Counted from the first letter of the stretch, positions 42,971 to 51,939 are shown. The stretch: DNA of 64,000 bases from Zeimonas sp050187175 (GCA_050187175.1 JBFWXS010000025.1:7582-71581); one strand, 5' to 3'. The notes: a model not told the origin generated them from the letters alone. A program made the numbers and translations.

Positions 42971-43930
42971 TCATTTCTGGAACAGCCGTTCGACAGGCAT
43001 ATAGCGTCCGGCGACGGCGAAGATCGCCAGCACGACGACGACGAAGAAGGTGGCCACGGCGCTCGCCGAGCCCCAGTTCATGCTGCTGGTCACTTCGTGC
43101 TCGATGAGGATGGACATGACCACCGTTCGTCCGCCGCCTAGCAGTGCCGGCGTGATGTAGAAGCCCAGGCTGAGCACGAAGACCAGCACGCAGCCGGCGA
43201 ACAGACCCGGCAGCGTCTGCGGGAAGGTCACGTGCCAGAACGTGTAGACCGGTGTCGCGCCCATTGCAGCCGACGCGCGTGCGTGGTCGGGGTCGACCTT
43301 CTGCAGCGCGGCGTACAGCGGAAACACCATGAACGGCAGCATGATGTGAACCATGCCGACTAGCGCGCCGGTGGCGTTGTGCATCATCGGCAGCGGGCTG
43401 TCTATCAGTCCCCATTTGAGCAGCAGCGAATTGACGATGCCTCGGTTCTGCAGCAGCACCATCCACGCATAGGTGCGCACCAGCACGCTGGTCCAGAACG
43501 GCAGCGCCACCAGCGCCATCATCACGGTGACCGCGGCGCGCGGCATCAGAGTCATCGCGTACGCCAGCAGATAGCCGGCCACTGCGCAGACCGCGGTGGT
43601 GGCGGCCGCCATCCACAAGGTAAGGTTGAAGGCGCGCAGATAGGAGGCGTCGCCGAACAGCCGTGCGTAGTGCGCCATCGTGAACCCGCCGTCGGCGCCG
43701 GTGAACGACAGCAGCACCAGCCACAGCATGGGCAGCATCAGCAGCACGCCGACGACCAGCGCCGACGGCATCGTATTGAACAGCATCCAGCGCTGCTCAG
43801 CGGCGGCGACCTCATCGCGGCGCTGCGGCGCGGGCCGGCCGGCACGGGGCGCCGGTCGCGTGGCCTGCGGGGCCGGTCGTGTGCCGTGCGGCGCGACCTG
43901 CGCCGGCGCCTGGGCGGAAATGGAGCTCAT
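42971..43930 (-). CDS. Polyamine-type ABC transporter permease (PotB-like)
   Basis: The 319-residue permease has a Pro/Ala/Arg-rich N-terminal extension of about 45 residues, then six helices and an EAA-like loop ARASAAMGATPVYTFWHVTF. The first periplasmic loop carries the LSFTGADGGFTMAHYARLF pattern usual in PotB-type proteins. It lies between a Rieske oxygenase gene (18 bp away) and the second permease (41 bp). Confidence 0.85.
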   Translation of the reverse strand: MSSISAQAPAQVAPHGTRPAPQATRPAPRAGRPAPQRRDEVAAAEQRWMLFNTMPSALVVGVLLMLPMLWLVLLSFTGADGGFTMAHYARLFGDASYLRAFNLTLWMAAATTAVCAVAGYLLAYAMTLMPRAAVTVMMALVALPFWTSVLVRTYAWMVLLQNRGIVNSLLLKWGLIDSPLPMMHNATGALVGMVHIMLPFMVFPLYAALQKVDPDHARASAAMGATPVYTFWHVTFPQTLPGLFAGCVLVFVLSLGFYITPALLGGGRTVVMSILIEHEVTSSMNWGSASAVATFFVVVVLAIFAVAGRYMPVERLFQK

Positions 43931-43948
43931 TGCGGGCCTGCCTCGGCC

Positions 43949-44956
43949 TCAGTTGATGAACGGCGCCGACGGATGCGCGCGCGGATAGCTGCGCAGATAG
44001 CGCAGGAAACGACCCAGCGTGACGTCGGCCTTGGTCAGCAGGCCTTGCCGATAGTGGATCGTATCGAGGATGTCCTTGTCCTCGCCGACCGTGCGGCGGC
44101 TGATGCGCAGCACGTCCTGTAGCTGCGCGGCTGCGTCGGGCCCGGCGCGGACCAGGCTGCAGCTGAACACTTCGTGGTGGCCCGGACGCGGCAGGCTGAA
44201 GCCGGTGACGTTGCAGCGCCAGTAGCCGTCATACATGCCCCAGCGATAGAACACGCTGGTGCCGAGGATGCCCGCCGTATTCGCGATCGGTACGCCGCCC
44301 TGATGCGTGCCGGTATAGCTGAACTCCATACCGAACTCGTGCCACTTGACCAGATCATGCGGATCGTCGGCATCGAAGACGATCTTGTGCACGGCCTTCA
44401 GATGCTGCATGTCGGGCGTATTGGCTGCGAAGACCCAAGGGTCGCAGCGCAGTTCCTGGCCCATCCGGTAGGCGCCGAAATGCAGCTCCTCGTCGGGGTA
44501 GGGAAGCTGCGGAAGATCGAACAGCGGCGCTTCGCCGTTGAACACCCAGATGATGCCGAAGCGCTCGCGCGTGGGAAATGTGAACAGGCAGGCGCCGCGC
44601 GGCGGCGGATCGCCCACACCGGTCTTGACGCAGACGCCGTCGAAGTCGTACTCCCAATGGTGGAAAGCGCACTGGACGTGCCCGTCGACCACCTTGCCGA
44701 CCGACAGATCGGCGCCCAGATGCGGGCAGTAGGCGCTCATCGCCTGCGGCCTGCCGTCGGGGCCGCGGAACACGACGATCTTGCCGTCGAGGAAGGGCAG
44801 TCCCATCACCTGTCCGGACGCCAGCTCGGCGGCCAGCGCCACGGGGAACCACGACTGGGTGAACACGCCGTTCTCGCCTTCGGCCGGTACCAGGACCGGT
44901 CGCGGCGGCAGCGGCCGGTCGCGGCGGGCGGCGGGCGGATGCGTAGTGCTTTCCAT
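43949..44956 (-). CDS. Rieske non-haem iron oxygenase, operon copy B
   Basis: The 335-residue oxygenase alpha-type subunit has Rieske ligands C77, H79, C96 and H99 (CPHLGADLSVG...CAFHHW). The catalytic mononuclear iron motif is D-x2-H-x4-H at D182, H185 and H190 (NTPDMQHLKAVH). Such enzymes use electrons from a separate reductase to hydroxylate or demethylate substrates; no reductase or ferredoxin gene is visible here. It is a diverged paralog of the enzyme at 47322, sharing the N-terminal PAEGE(N/D)G and the NTPDMQHLKAVH block. It lies between the ATPase and permease genes of a transporter. Confidence 0.88.
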   Translation of the reverse strand: MESTTHPPAARRDRPLPPRPVLVPAEGENGVFTQSWFPVALAAELASGQVMGLPFLDGKIVVFRGPDGRPQAMSAYCPHLGADLSVGKVVDGHVQCAFHHWEYDFDGVCVKTGVGDPPPRGACLFTFPTRERFGIIWVFNGEAPLFDLPQLPYPDEELHFGAYRMGQELRCDPWVFAANTPDMQHLKAVHKIVFDADDPHDLVKWHEFGMEFSYTGTHQGGVPIANTAGILGTSVFYRWGMYDGYWRCNVTGFSLPRPGHHEVFSCSLVRAGPDAAAQLQDVLRISRRTVGEDKDILDTIHYRQGLLTKADVTLGRFLRYLRSYPRAHPSAPFIN

Positions 44957-44982
44957 GCGGGCTTCCTTGGCGGGGCAGAGCG

Positions 44983-46128
44983 CTAGTCGGGGACGACGAT
45001 GGTGGATTCCGGCGACAGGCCCAGCTCGACGCGCTGGCCGGCGCTCAGTCCCCGGCCCTCGGCGCTGCCGCGCAGCGGCTTGCGGATCGAGACGCTGCGC
45101 TCGCCGGCGATGCTGGCCAGGATCAGCAGACTGTCGCCCTGGTAGATGACTTCGGTCAGCGTCGCCGGGATGCGGTTCAGTGCACCGTCCTCCGCGGCAT
45201 ACTCGCCGGGCAGCAGCAGGCGTTCGGCGCGCAGCGCGACGTGCAGCGACTCTCCGGCGGGCAGCGCGGCGGCCACCGACAGTACGCTGCCGTCGCCCAG
45301 GCGCACGCGATGCTCGGACACCGGCGACGCGGGCAGCAGCGTGGTCTCGCCGATGAAGCCCGCGACGAAGCGGCTGGCGGGCTGTTCGTAGACCCGCGCT
45401 GCGGTATCGCACTGCTCGATGCGGCCCTGGTTCATCACCGCCACGCGATGGCTCATCGTCAGCGCCTCGCGCTGATCATGCGTCACGTAGATCGTCGTGG
45501 CGCCGATGCGCTCGTGCAGGTGGCGGATCTCGACTTGCATCTGCTCGCGAAGATTCTTGTCCAGCGCGGACAGCGGCTCGTCCATCAGCACGATGCGCGG
45601 CGAGAAGACGACGGCGCGTGCCAGTGCGACCCGCTGCCGCTGGCCGCCCGACAGCGCCGAGATGCTGCGCTCGCCGAGCTGCGACAGCTGCACCAGATCG
45701 AGCGCTTCGTTGACGCGCCGTTCGATCTCCGACCGGCCGAGCTTGCGCACCCGCAGCGGGAAGGCGATGTTCTCGAACACCGACTTGTGCGGGAACAGCG
45801 CATAGTTCTGGAACACCATTCCGAGGCCGCGCTGATGCACCGGCCGCGCGGTGACCTCGTCGCTGCCGAAGAACAGCGTGCCGGCATCCGGCCGGACGAA
45901 GCCGGCCACGATGTTCAGCAGCGTGGTCTTGCCCGAGCCGGACGGTCCCAGCAGCGTCAGGAACTCGCCGGGCTGCACGTCGAGCGAGACGTCGTCGAGC
46001 GCGACGAAGCTGCCGTAGGTCTTGCGCAGCCGCTCGGCGCGGATGCCGAGCGAGCCGCCCTGCAGCCCGCGGGCAGCCGTCGCGGCCGGATTGGGCAGCG
46101 TCCCGACGGTCATGGCGGACACGTTCAT
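44983..46128 (-). CDS. Polyamine-type ABC transporter ATPase (PotA-like)
   Basis: The 381-residue ATPase has Walker A GPSGSGKTT, Q-loop VFQNYALFPHKSVFENIAFP, signature LSGGQRQRVALARAV and Walker B IVLMDEPLSALD. A C-terminal TOBE-type regulatory domain covers about residues 290-380. The first 30 residues are a nonconserved leader; ATGs at 46128 and 46113 are both possible. It energises the two permeases downstream and works with the binding protein whose gene ends 14 bp upstream. Confidence 0.88.
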   Translation of the reverse strand: MNVSAMTVGTLPNPAATAARGLQGGSLGIRAERLRKTYGSFVALDDVSLDVQPGEFLTLLGPSGSGKTTLLNIVAGFVRPDAGTLFFGSDEVTARPVHQRGLGMVFQNYALFPHKSVFENIAFPLRVRKLGRSEIERRVNEALDLVQLSQLGERSISALSGGQRQRVALARAVVFSPRIVLMDEPLSALDKNLREQMQVEIRHLHERIGATTIYVTHDQREALTMSHRVAVMNQGRIEQCDTAARVYEQPASRFVAGFIGETTLLPASPVSEHRVRLGDGSVLSVAAALPAGESLHVALRAERLLLPGEYAAEDGALNRIPATLTEVIYQGDSLLILASIAGERSVSIRKPLRGSAEGRGLSAGQRVELGLSPESTIVVPD

Positions 46129-46142
46129 GGCCGCGGCGTCCC

Positions 46143-47189
46143 TTACTGCAGGAACTTGGCGAAGCGCTGGTAGGCGGCTTCGGCTTCGGGGGATGCGTAC
46201 CAGCGCTGGTCGGCCCAGACCTGCTTGGGCAGGTTCTGCGGCGAACTGGGCAGCCATTGCATGGTGGCCTCGGGGATGGCGCCGCCGTCGAAGGCCTTCA
46301 GATTGGTCGGTCCGTAGAGGCTGGCGATCGCGAATGCTGCCTGGTTCTTGGTGTCGAGCGCGGAGTTGATCAGCTCCATCACCGACTTCACGTTCTGCGC
46401 GTTGTGCGGGACCATCAGGCATTCGGTGTCGACGAAGGCTTGGTCCCAGATGAAGGTCAGCGGCGTACCGTCCTTGACGACCGACTGCGCGCGCGCGTTC
46501 GAGATCAGGCCCATGTCGACCTCGCCGTCGCGCATCAGCTGCATCGCCTGGCCGCTCGACCGGTACCAGACGGCGATGTGCGGCTTGAGCTTCTCGAGCT
46601 TGGCGAACGCCCGGTCCAGGCCGGCCGGCGTGCGCAGCACCTTGTAGACCTCGGACGCGGCGACGCCGTCGGCGATCAGCGCGATTTCCAGCGCGTACAG
46701 GCCGTCCGCGATCATCGTCCGGCGGCCCGGGAACTTCTGCACGTCGAAGAAGTCGACCCAGTTCTTCGGTCCGTTCGCGCCGTACTTCTTGGTTTGATAG
46801 GTGAGGCCGTAGCTGAACGTATAGACGCCGACGTACTTGGGCTGCGCCAGCTCCACCGGCACTTTCGACTTGTCGACGATGCCGTAGTCTATGTCGCGGA
46901 TCAGATTGGCCTGCGCGGCCTGTTCGCAGCGCGCGAAGCCGATCTCGGTCAGATCCCAGCCCGGCGCCTTGGCCATCAGGTGCGCCTTGATGCCGGCCCA
47001 GAAGCCGTTGCGGTCCTCGCGGATCCGGATGTTCAGCTTGCCGGCGTCGGCGAACATCTGCTTGACCATCGCCTCCTGCAGCGGGCCGCCGAAGCCGGCG
47101 AAGGTGACCGTGGTCTGCGCCTGCGCGGCGCCGGTCATCTGCATCAGCAAGGCCAGTCCCGCGGCGGCCAGGAAGTGGGGAGTTTTCAT
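46143..47189 (-). CDS. ABC transporter periplasmic binding protein (PotD-like)
   Basis: The 348-residue receptor has a Sec signal (residues 1-24: FLAAAGLALLMQMTGAAQAQ) and then TTVTFAGFGGPLQEAMVKQM, typical of the extracellular solute-binding family 1/PotD group. It binds the substrate of the transporter encoded downstream. The start at 47189 has GGAG nine bases before it; the frame can be extended further upstream without similarity. Genes for Rieske oxygenases flank the transporter on both sides. Confidence 0.87.
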   Translation of the reverse strand: MKTPHFLAAAGLALLMQMTGAAQAQTTVTFAGFGGPLQEAMVKQMFADAGKLNIRIREDRNGFWAGIKAHLMAKAPGWDLTEIGFARCEQAAQANLIRDIDYGIVDKSKVPVELAQPKYVGVYTFSYGLTYQTKKYGANGPKNWVDFFDVQKFPGRRTMIADGLYALEIALIADGVAASEVYKVLRTPAGLDRAFAKLEKLKPHIAVWYRSSGQAMQLMRDGEVDMGLISNARAQSVVKDGTPLTFIWDQAFVDTECLMVPHNAQNVKSVMELINSALDTKNQAAFAIASLYGPTNLKAFDGGAIPEATMQWLPSSPQNLPKQVWADQRWYASPEAEAAYQRFAKFLQ

Positions 47190-47321
47190 TGCGAAGGCTC
47201 CGAACCGAGTTTGCGATTTGAGGTTGGCCGCTGGTTTGGCGGCCGGTTTGACGAACAGTGCCCGGCGGTGAAGCGGTCCGTGCGCGGCGATGCAAGCGGG
47301 AAGCGGCGCGACGCGCATGCG

Positions 47322-48308
47322 TCAGCGGATGTACGGCGCCGACGGGTGCGCGCGCGGAAAGTCGCGCACCATCGACAGATAGCGCGCCAGTGTGCGGTCG
47401 GCCGCGGTCAGCAGCCCCTGCCGGTAGCGGATCGTGTCGAGGATGTCGGCGTCCTCGCCTATCGTGCGCTCGGTGATGGCGCGCATCCGCTCCAGCCGCT
47501 CCTTGCCGTGCTCACCCTTGACGACCATGGCGGCGCCGTAGACCTGATGCATGCCGGGCCGCGGCAGGCCGAAGCCGGTGACGGCGGCGCACCAGAAATC
47601 GCCGTAGCTGCCGGAGCGCCAGAAGAAGCCGGTGCCGCGCAGGCCGACGTCCCAGTCGATCGGCACGCCGCCCTGGTGCTTCGCCTTGACATTGAACTTG
47701 AGGCCCCACGGATCCCAGATCACCGCGTCGTGCGGATCATCATGTTCGAACTTGACGCGGTGCACCGCCTTCAGATGCTGCATGTCGGGCGTATTGGCCG
47801 CGAACACCCACGGATCGGAATGGAAGGGGCGCGGGTACTTGTAGCTCCAGATCTCGAGCTGGTCGTCCGGGTAGTCAAGATCCGGCAGATCGAACAGCGG
47901 CGTCTCGCCATTGAACACCCAGACGATTCCCCAGCGCTCCTGCGACGGAAACACGAACAGGCTGGCGGCGGGAGGAGGATCGCCGATGCCGGTCTTGACG
48001 CAGGTGCCGGCGGCGTCGTACTCCCACTGGTGGAATGCGCATTGCAGCCGATCGCCGACTACCCGGCCCACCGACAGGTCGGCGCCCAGGTGCGGACAGT
48101 AGGCGCTCGCAATGCGTGCCACGCCATCCTCGCCGCGGAACGCGACGACCCGTCCGTCGAGGAAGTCACAGCCCAGCGCCTGTCCGGCCGCCAGCTCCGA
48201 CGACAGGCACAGCGGATACCACGACTGGCGGAACAAGCCGTCCTCGCCTTCGGCGGGAATCGGCGTGCGGCGCGGCGGCGCCGGCCTGGGCCGGTTGGAA
48301 GTGGTCAA
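47322..48308 (-). CDS. Rieske non-haem iron oxygenase, operon copy A
   Basis: The 328-residue paralog of the oxygenase at 43949 has Rieske ligands C71, H73, C90 and H93, and iron ligands D175, H178 and H183 (NTPDMQHLKAVH). The two share long blocks (AYCPHLGADLSVG, CVKTGIGDPPP, GVPI) but differ elsewhere, so they probably act on successive or related substrates. The start is a TTG at 48308 with only a weak AGG upstream; the length then matches the paralog. No reductase partner is encoded nearby. Confidence 0.86.
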   Translation of the reverse strand: MTTSNRPRPAPPRRTPIPAEGEDGLFRQSWYPLCLSSELAAGQALGCDFLDGRVVAFRGEDGVARIASAYCPHLGADLSVGRVVGDRLQCAFHQWEYDAAGTCVKTGIGDPPPAASLFVFPSQERWGIVWVFNGETPLFDLPDLDYPDDQLEIWSYKYPRPFHSDPWVFAANTPDMQHLKAVHRVKFEHDDPHDAVIWDPWGLKFNVKAKHQGGVPIDWDVGLRGTGFFWRSGSYGDFWCAAVTGFGLPRPGMHQVYGAAMVVKGEHGKERLERMRAITERTIGEDADILDTIRYRQGLLTAADRTLARYLSMVRDFPRAHPSAPYIR

Positions 48309-48362
48309 TGCCTGGGCCTGGCCGGCGCTCGATACAGAGGCGGTGGTTTGTATGCGGGGTGC

Positions 48363-48806
48363 CTACTTTCTGCAGATCAGCTCGATGCGATAGCCGTCCG
48401 GATCCTCGATGAACGCAATCAGAGTCGGGCTGTGCTTCATCGGCCCGGGCGGCCGGACGATTTTTACGCCGGCTTCGGCCAGCTCGGCGCAGGTGGCATA
48501 GATGTCGTCGACCGCCAGTGCCAGATGGCCATATGCGGAACCGAGCCCATAGGGTTCGCCCTGGTCCCAGTTGTGCGTGAGCTCGACCACCGTGCTGCTC
48601 TCCTCGCTGCCGTAGCCGAGAAACACCAGCGTGAAGCGTCCGCCCGGATAGTCCTGCCGGCGCAGCATCTGCATGCCCAGCGCGCCGATGTAGAAGTCCA
48701 GCGAGCGCTGCAGGTTGAACACGCGCAGCATCACGTGCAGCAGGCGCGTCGGCCGGTCCTTCAGATCGAGCCGCGGTTCGGTGTGGGTGGCGAGCTCGTA
48801 GTCCAT
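48363..48806 (-). CDS. Glyoxalase/VOC-family protein (lactoylglutathione lyase-like)
   Basis: The 147-residue protein shows the glyoxalase I pattern: LLHVMLRVFNLQRSLDFYIG, then ALGMQMLRR, VELTHNW (metal Glu), YGHLALAVDDI (metal His) and FIEDPDGYRIELI (metal Glu). This supports a metal-dependent VOC enzyme close to GloA. It might isomerise methylglyoxal-glutathione or act on a catabolic intermediate. Its ATG overlaps the stop of the RidA gene (TGATG). Confidence 0.87.
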   Translation of the reverse strand: MDYELATHTEPRLDLKDRPTRLLHVMLRVFNLQRSLDFYIGALGMQMLRRQDYPGGRFTLVFLGYGSEESSTVVELTHNWDQGEPYGLGSAYGHLALAVDDIYATCAELAEAGVKIVRPPGPMKHSPTLIAFIEDPDGYRIELICRK

Positions 48807-49186
48807 CACTTCACCGCGACGGCTTCGATCTCCACTTTCCACTCGGGCTTGACCAGGCCGGAGACGTAGAGCAGCGTGGAGGCAGGCTTGTGCCCCTTGA
48901 GGACCTCCTTGCGGATGTCGACGAAGCTGGCGTAGTCGGCGCGGTCGACGAGGAAGATCGTAGTCTTGGCAATGTTCTCGATGCCCATTCCGGCCTCGGC
49001 CAGGATCGCCTCGATATTGCTCCAGGCCTGCCGGCATTGCGTGGCGAAATCGGGCGAGGCCGCGCCGCTGGCGTCGATGCCGATCTGCCCCGCGATGTAC
49101 AGCGTGCGGCCTTCGCCGAGGATGCCGTTGCTGTAGGCGGCCGGTTCGGGTCCCATCGAGGCGGGGTTGATCTTCTGCAAGCTCAT
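48806..49186 (-). CDS. RidA/YjgF-family protein, operon leader gene
   Basis: The 126-residue protein has the RidA layout: SNGILGEGRTLYIAGQIGID, then QCRQAWSNIEAILAEAGMG and a C-terminal KPASTLLYVSGLVKPEWKVE (the usual Arg of the active site, R105 in E. coli-type RidA, is replaced in RPA(S/R)-like KPAS). RidA proteins hydrolyse reactive enamine/imine intermediates; this variant may have another substrate. GAGGA precedes the ATG at 49186. It is the first gene of the eight-gene operon and is divergent from the LysR gene at 49451. Confidence 0.85.
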   Translation of the reverse strand: MSLQKINPASMGPEPAAYSNGILGEGRTLYIAGQIGIDASGAASPDFATQCRQAWSNIEAILAEAGMGIENIAKTTIFLVDRADYASFVDIRKEVLKGHKPASTLLYVSGLVKPEWKVEIEAVAVK

Positions 49187-49450
49187 GTCGGATGTCCTCG
49201 TCATTGGAATTGGGGCGGGAGTCGGCACCGCCCGGCCGCCAAAAGGCGGTTGCTCGAATTCTTGCGGCGGATGCGCGGCGGCGCCTAGCGAAAAATATTG
49301 GGGGGCGCTCTGCAAGAAACTTGGGGGCGGCGGGTAGCCTGGCGCGGAACTCGCTTGCAGGGGTGGGGCGGTGCATTTTTCGGTCCGCTGCATTAAATTG
49401 GCACCGCAAGGGGGCGCTGCGCACCCCGCCGGAACGACGAGCTGAATGCC
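49187..49450. promoter_or_regulatory. Divergent promoter region, RidA operon/LysR
   Basis: This 264-bp region holds no gene. Two direct repeats, TATTGGGGGGCG (from 49296) and ACTTGGGGGCGG (from 49319), lie 23 bp apart near its centre, and an AT-rich stretch GCATTAAATTGG lies about 50 bp before the LysR start. These are the kind of elements used by LysR regulators, but no clear promoter can be assigned by eye. Confidence 0.4.
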
Positions 49451-50449
49451 ATGGTCAAACGCAAACGCCTGCCGCCGCTGAAAGCGTTGAGAGCCTTCGA
49501 GGTCTCCGCGCGGCTGGGCAGCTTCGCGCGCGCCGCCGAAGAGCTGTGCGTGACGCAGACGGCCGTCAGCCACCAGGTGAAGATCCTCGAAGAGTTCGTC
49601 GGCGGGCTATTGTTCGAACGCGTCTCGAATGGCCTGCAGCTGACGCCGCTGGGTCAGACGCTGCAGCCCGGTGTGGCTGCCGGCTTCGCGCAGTTCGAGT
49701 CAGCGCTGAGCCTGCTGCCGCGGCCGCAGCTGAAGAGCGCCGAAACGCTCGTGATCAGCGCGCTGCCTTCGTTCACGCAGGAGTGGCTGATGCCGCGGCT
49801 GGAGACCTTTCGCAGTCGCTGGCCAGACATCGACGTCATGGTCCAGACCGAATACAAGATGGTCGACCTCAACGAATCGGACGTCGACGTCGCGATCCGC
49901 TTCAGCCGGCCCGGCTTCGACCGCGAGCTGAAAGCCGACCTGCTGGCGACCGAGCAGGTGTTTCCCGTCTGCAGTCCGGCCGTGCTGAACCAGGCGCCGG
50001 GCAGCTACGCGCGCGGTGCGCTGCGCGGCTTCACGCTGCTGCATTCGTCGGTGCGCATGGTGCATGAGCCATGGATGTCGTGGGACCTGTGGCTGGAGGA
50101 GGCCGGCTGTCAGCTTTCCGACATCACCAGCGGCCCCTGTTTCAGCGATCCGCTGCTGATCCTGCGCGCCGCGATGGCCGGCCGGGGCCTGGTGCTGGGC
50201 CGCAGCATGCTGGTTCGCGATCATCTGCGCGCCGGACGGCTGGTGGCTCCGTTCGGGGATTGGTGCAAGCCCATCCTGTCGTCGTACTTCGTCGTCAGCA
50301 CGGCTGCCAAGGCCAAGCTGCCCAAGGTCGCCGCGCTGCGCGCGTTCCTGCTCGAATGCGCCCGGCAGGAGGCGGCGGAGGACGATGCCGGCGCACCGGC
50401 GTCGGACGACGCGGCGAGCTCCGCCGACGCCGGTCTTACGAGCTCTTGA
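49451..50449 (+). CDS. LysR-family regulator, GcvA-like
   Basis: The 332-residue regulator has the GcvA-type N-terminus LPPLKALRAFEVSARLGSFA, with the helix-turn-helix ending ELCVTQTAVSHQVKILEEFV. An effector domain follows (SALPSFTQEWLMPRLETFRS, then ESDVDVAIRFSRPG). The last 25 residues are a nonconserved acidic/Ser-rich tail. It is divergent from the RidA-Rieske-ABC operon and probably controls it. Its 3' end overlaps the next, convergent LysR gene by 14 bases. Confidence 0.92.
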   Translation: MVKRKRLPPLKALRAFEVSARLGSFARAAEELCVTQTAVSHQVKILEEFVGGLLFERVSNGLQLTPLGQTLQPGVAAGFAQFESALSLLPRPQLKSAETLVISALPSFTQEWLMPRLETFRSRWPDIDVMVQTEYKMVDLNESDVDVAIRFSRPGFDRELKADLLATEQVFPVCSPAVLNQAPGSYARGALRGFTLLHSSVRMVHEPWMSWDLWLEEAGCQLSDITSGPCFSDPLLILRAAMAGRGLVLGRSMLVRDHLRAGRLVAPFGDWCKPILSSYFVVSTAAKAKLPKVAALRAFLLECARQEAAEDDAGAPASDDAASSADAGLTSS

Positions 50450-51332
50450 TGCGCTTGGCCGGATGCGCCGGCGGCAGCGGCGGCCGGCCTTCGGCATCGG
50501 CCGCGATCAGCCGCAGGCCGTCGCGCGCCCGGGCCAGGGTCGCATGCTCGTTGCGAGCCGCATAGACAGCGTAGACCGAGTGCGAGAACTCGGGCGCGCC
50601 GGCGACCCGCTGCAGCCGTCCGTCGGCCAGCAGCTCGCGCACCGCCCCGGCCCGGAAGTAGCCGCAGCCGCCGACGCTGAGCAGATACGCCAGCGCGAGC
50701 GGGCCGAGCGAAATTGACACGGGCGGATTGGCGAGCGCCGGGAACGCGCCGTCGTGATTGGCCGCGAAAGCCGGCCCCCAGTCGACGTAGACGTACTGCG
50801 ACGGCTGCAGCCGGCCGTCGGTCGCCGTGCTCACCAGCACCAGCTTCTCGTCCATCAGCAGCTCGCAGACCAGGCCCGGCCGCTGCGCCGGACTGTAGAC
50901 GATCGCCAGATCGAGTGCGCCGTCCTGGATCGCGTCCAGCAGCGGCGGCGGGTGATCGACCGTCGCGCGCAGCGCGACCTCGGGACAGACGCGGTGCATC
51001 CAGGTCAGCCAGTCGGCCAGCAGCGGGTGCCAGAGGCTGGCTTCGGCGCCGATGCTGAGTCCGTCTTCGCGCCCGGGCGGCAGCGCCACCTGATGACGAG
51101 CCCGTTCCCAGGCCTGCACCAGGCTGGTCGCGTAGCGCATGAAGCGCTCGCCGGCAGGCGTCAGCCTGGCACCGGCCTTGTTGCGCACGAACAGCGGCCG
51201 GCCAAGCTGATGCTCGAGCGTGCGGATGCGGGCGCTGACGGCGGTCTGTGTGAGGTGCAGCCGCTGCGCGGCGGCGATGAAGCTGCCGCCGGCCTCGACG
51301 GCGAGGAAGGTGCGCGTCAGCTCGATGTCCAT
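50436..51332 (-). CDS. LysR-family transcriptional regulator
   Basis: The 298-residue regulator has the helix-turn-helix block IELTRTFLAVEAGGSFIAAA, then RLHLTQTAVSARIRTLEHQL, and an effector domain with LDLAIVYSPAQRPGL. It is divergent from a ferritin-like gene at 51443, across a short AT-rich promoter region. It is convergent with the GcvA-like gene. Its target is most simply the divergent gene pair. Confidence 0.92.
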   Translation of the reverse strand: MDIELTRTFLAVEAGGSFIAAAQRLHLTQTAVSARIRTLEHQLGRPLFVRNKAGARLTPAGERFMRYATSLVQAWERARHQVALPPGREDGLSIGAEASLWHPLLADWLTWMHRVCPEVALRATVDHPPPLLDAIQDGALDLAIVYSPAQRPGLVCELLMDEKLVLVSTATDGRLQPSQYVYVDWGPAFAANHDGAFPALANPPVSISLGPLALAYLLSVGGCGYFRAGAVRELLADGRLQRVAGAPEFSHSVYAVYAARNEHATLARARDGLRLIAADAEGRPPLPPAHPAKRIKSS

Positions 51333-51346
51333 GGCGGCACTTTCAT

Positions 51347-51380
51347 AACAAAATTATTGTGCTCAATATAAATCAGATTT
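51347..51380. promoter_or_regulatory. AT-rich dyads between LysR and the ferritin-like gene
   Basis: The region contains ATAACAAAATTATTGT (51347-51362, imperfect dyad ACAA/TTGT) and the perfect short palindrome AAATC-A-GATTT (51370-51380). Both are out of keeping with the GC-rich surroundings and lie 15-50 bases upstream of the LysR start. They are plausible LysR binding sites. Confidence 0.4.
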
Positions 51381-51442
51381 CATTGGCTTTATGTCAATCC
51401 CTGCCCGACAATGAGCGCAGAACAGGAGGATGAGGAGGAGGC

Positions 51443-51901
51443 ATGACCGACAGACAGGACCCCGCCGCCGGCGCTCACGAGGCGCTGAACCGCGAGGCCT
51501 TGCTTGCCGCGCTCAATGAATTGCTCGAGGCCGAGCGCGCGGGGGCGCGCTTGAGCCTGAGCACCGTCGTCGAGGCCGACGACCCGGCGTTCAAGACCTT
51601 GATCGCCTCGATCCATCTGGACGAGGTGAAGTGGTGCGGCGTGCTGATCGCAGCGATCCGCGCATTGCGCGCCACGCCCAGCAGCAAGACCGGCGCGTTC
51701 TACGACAAGGCGATGGCCATCCCGGACCTGCGCGACCGGATGGCCTTCCTCAATCGCGGCCAGGGCTGGGTCGTCAAGCGCTTGCGCGCACTGCTGCCGC
51801 ACATTCATCAGCCCGAGATCCAAGCCGGCCTGTCCGAAATGCTCAGCGCCCACCAGACGAACATCGACCGCGTCGACGCGCTGCTGCTGAGCGGAGCCTG
51901 A
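51443..51901 (+). CDS. Small helical, ferritin-like domain protein
   Basis: The 152-residue, mostly helical protein has Glu-rich helices: LLAALNELLEAERAGARLSL, then SIHLDEVKWCGVLIAAIRAL and LLPHIHQPEIQAGLSEMLSA. The spacing of Glu/His residues suggests a four-helix, ferritin-like bundle. I believe it matches a domain of unknown function of that type, but cannot confirm this. GGAGGATGAGGAGGAGG precedes the ATG. It is followed by a CBS-BON gene 38 bp later. Role unknown; metal binding or stress response is possible. Confidence 0.65.
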   Translation: MTDRQDPAAGAHEALNREALLAALNELLEAERAGARLSLSTVVEADDPAFKTLIASIHLDEVKWCGVLIAAIRALRATPSSKTGAFYDKAMAIPDLRDRMAFLNRGQGWVVKRLRALLPHIHQPEIQAGLSEMLSAHQTNIDRVDALLLSGA

Positions 51902-51939
51902 CTGCCGCGGCGCAGCGCGGTGCCACGAGGAGTGAAGCC

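Noticed and set aside
44983..47295. Single 770-codon frame joining the ATPase and the binding-protein region
   Set aside because: The upstream part is an out-of-frame reading of the binding-protein gene, which has its own signal peptide and start at 47189.
49398..49430. TGGCACC near 49411 as a third sigma-54 promoter
   Set aside because: The required GC of the -12 element is absent at the correct spacing.
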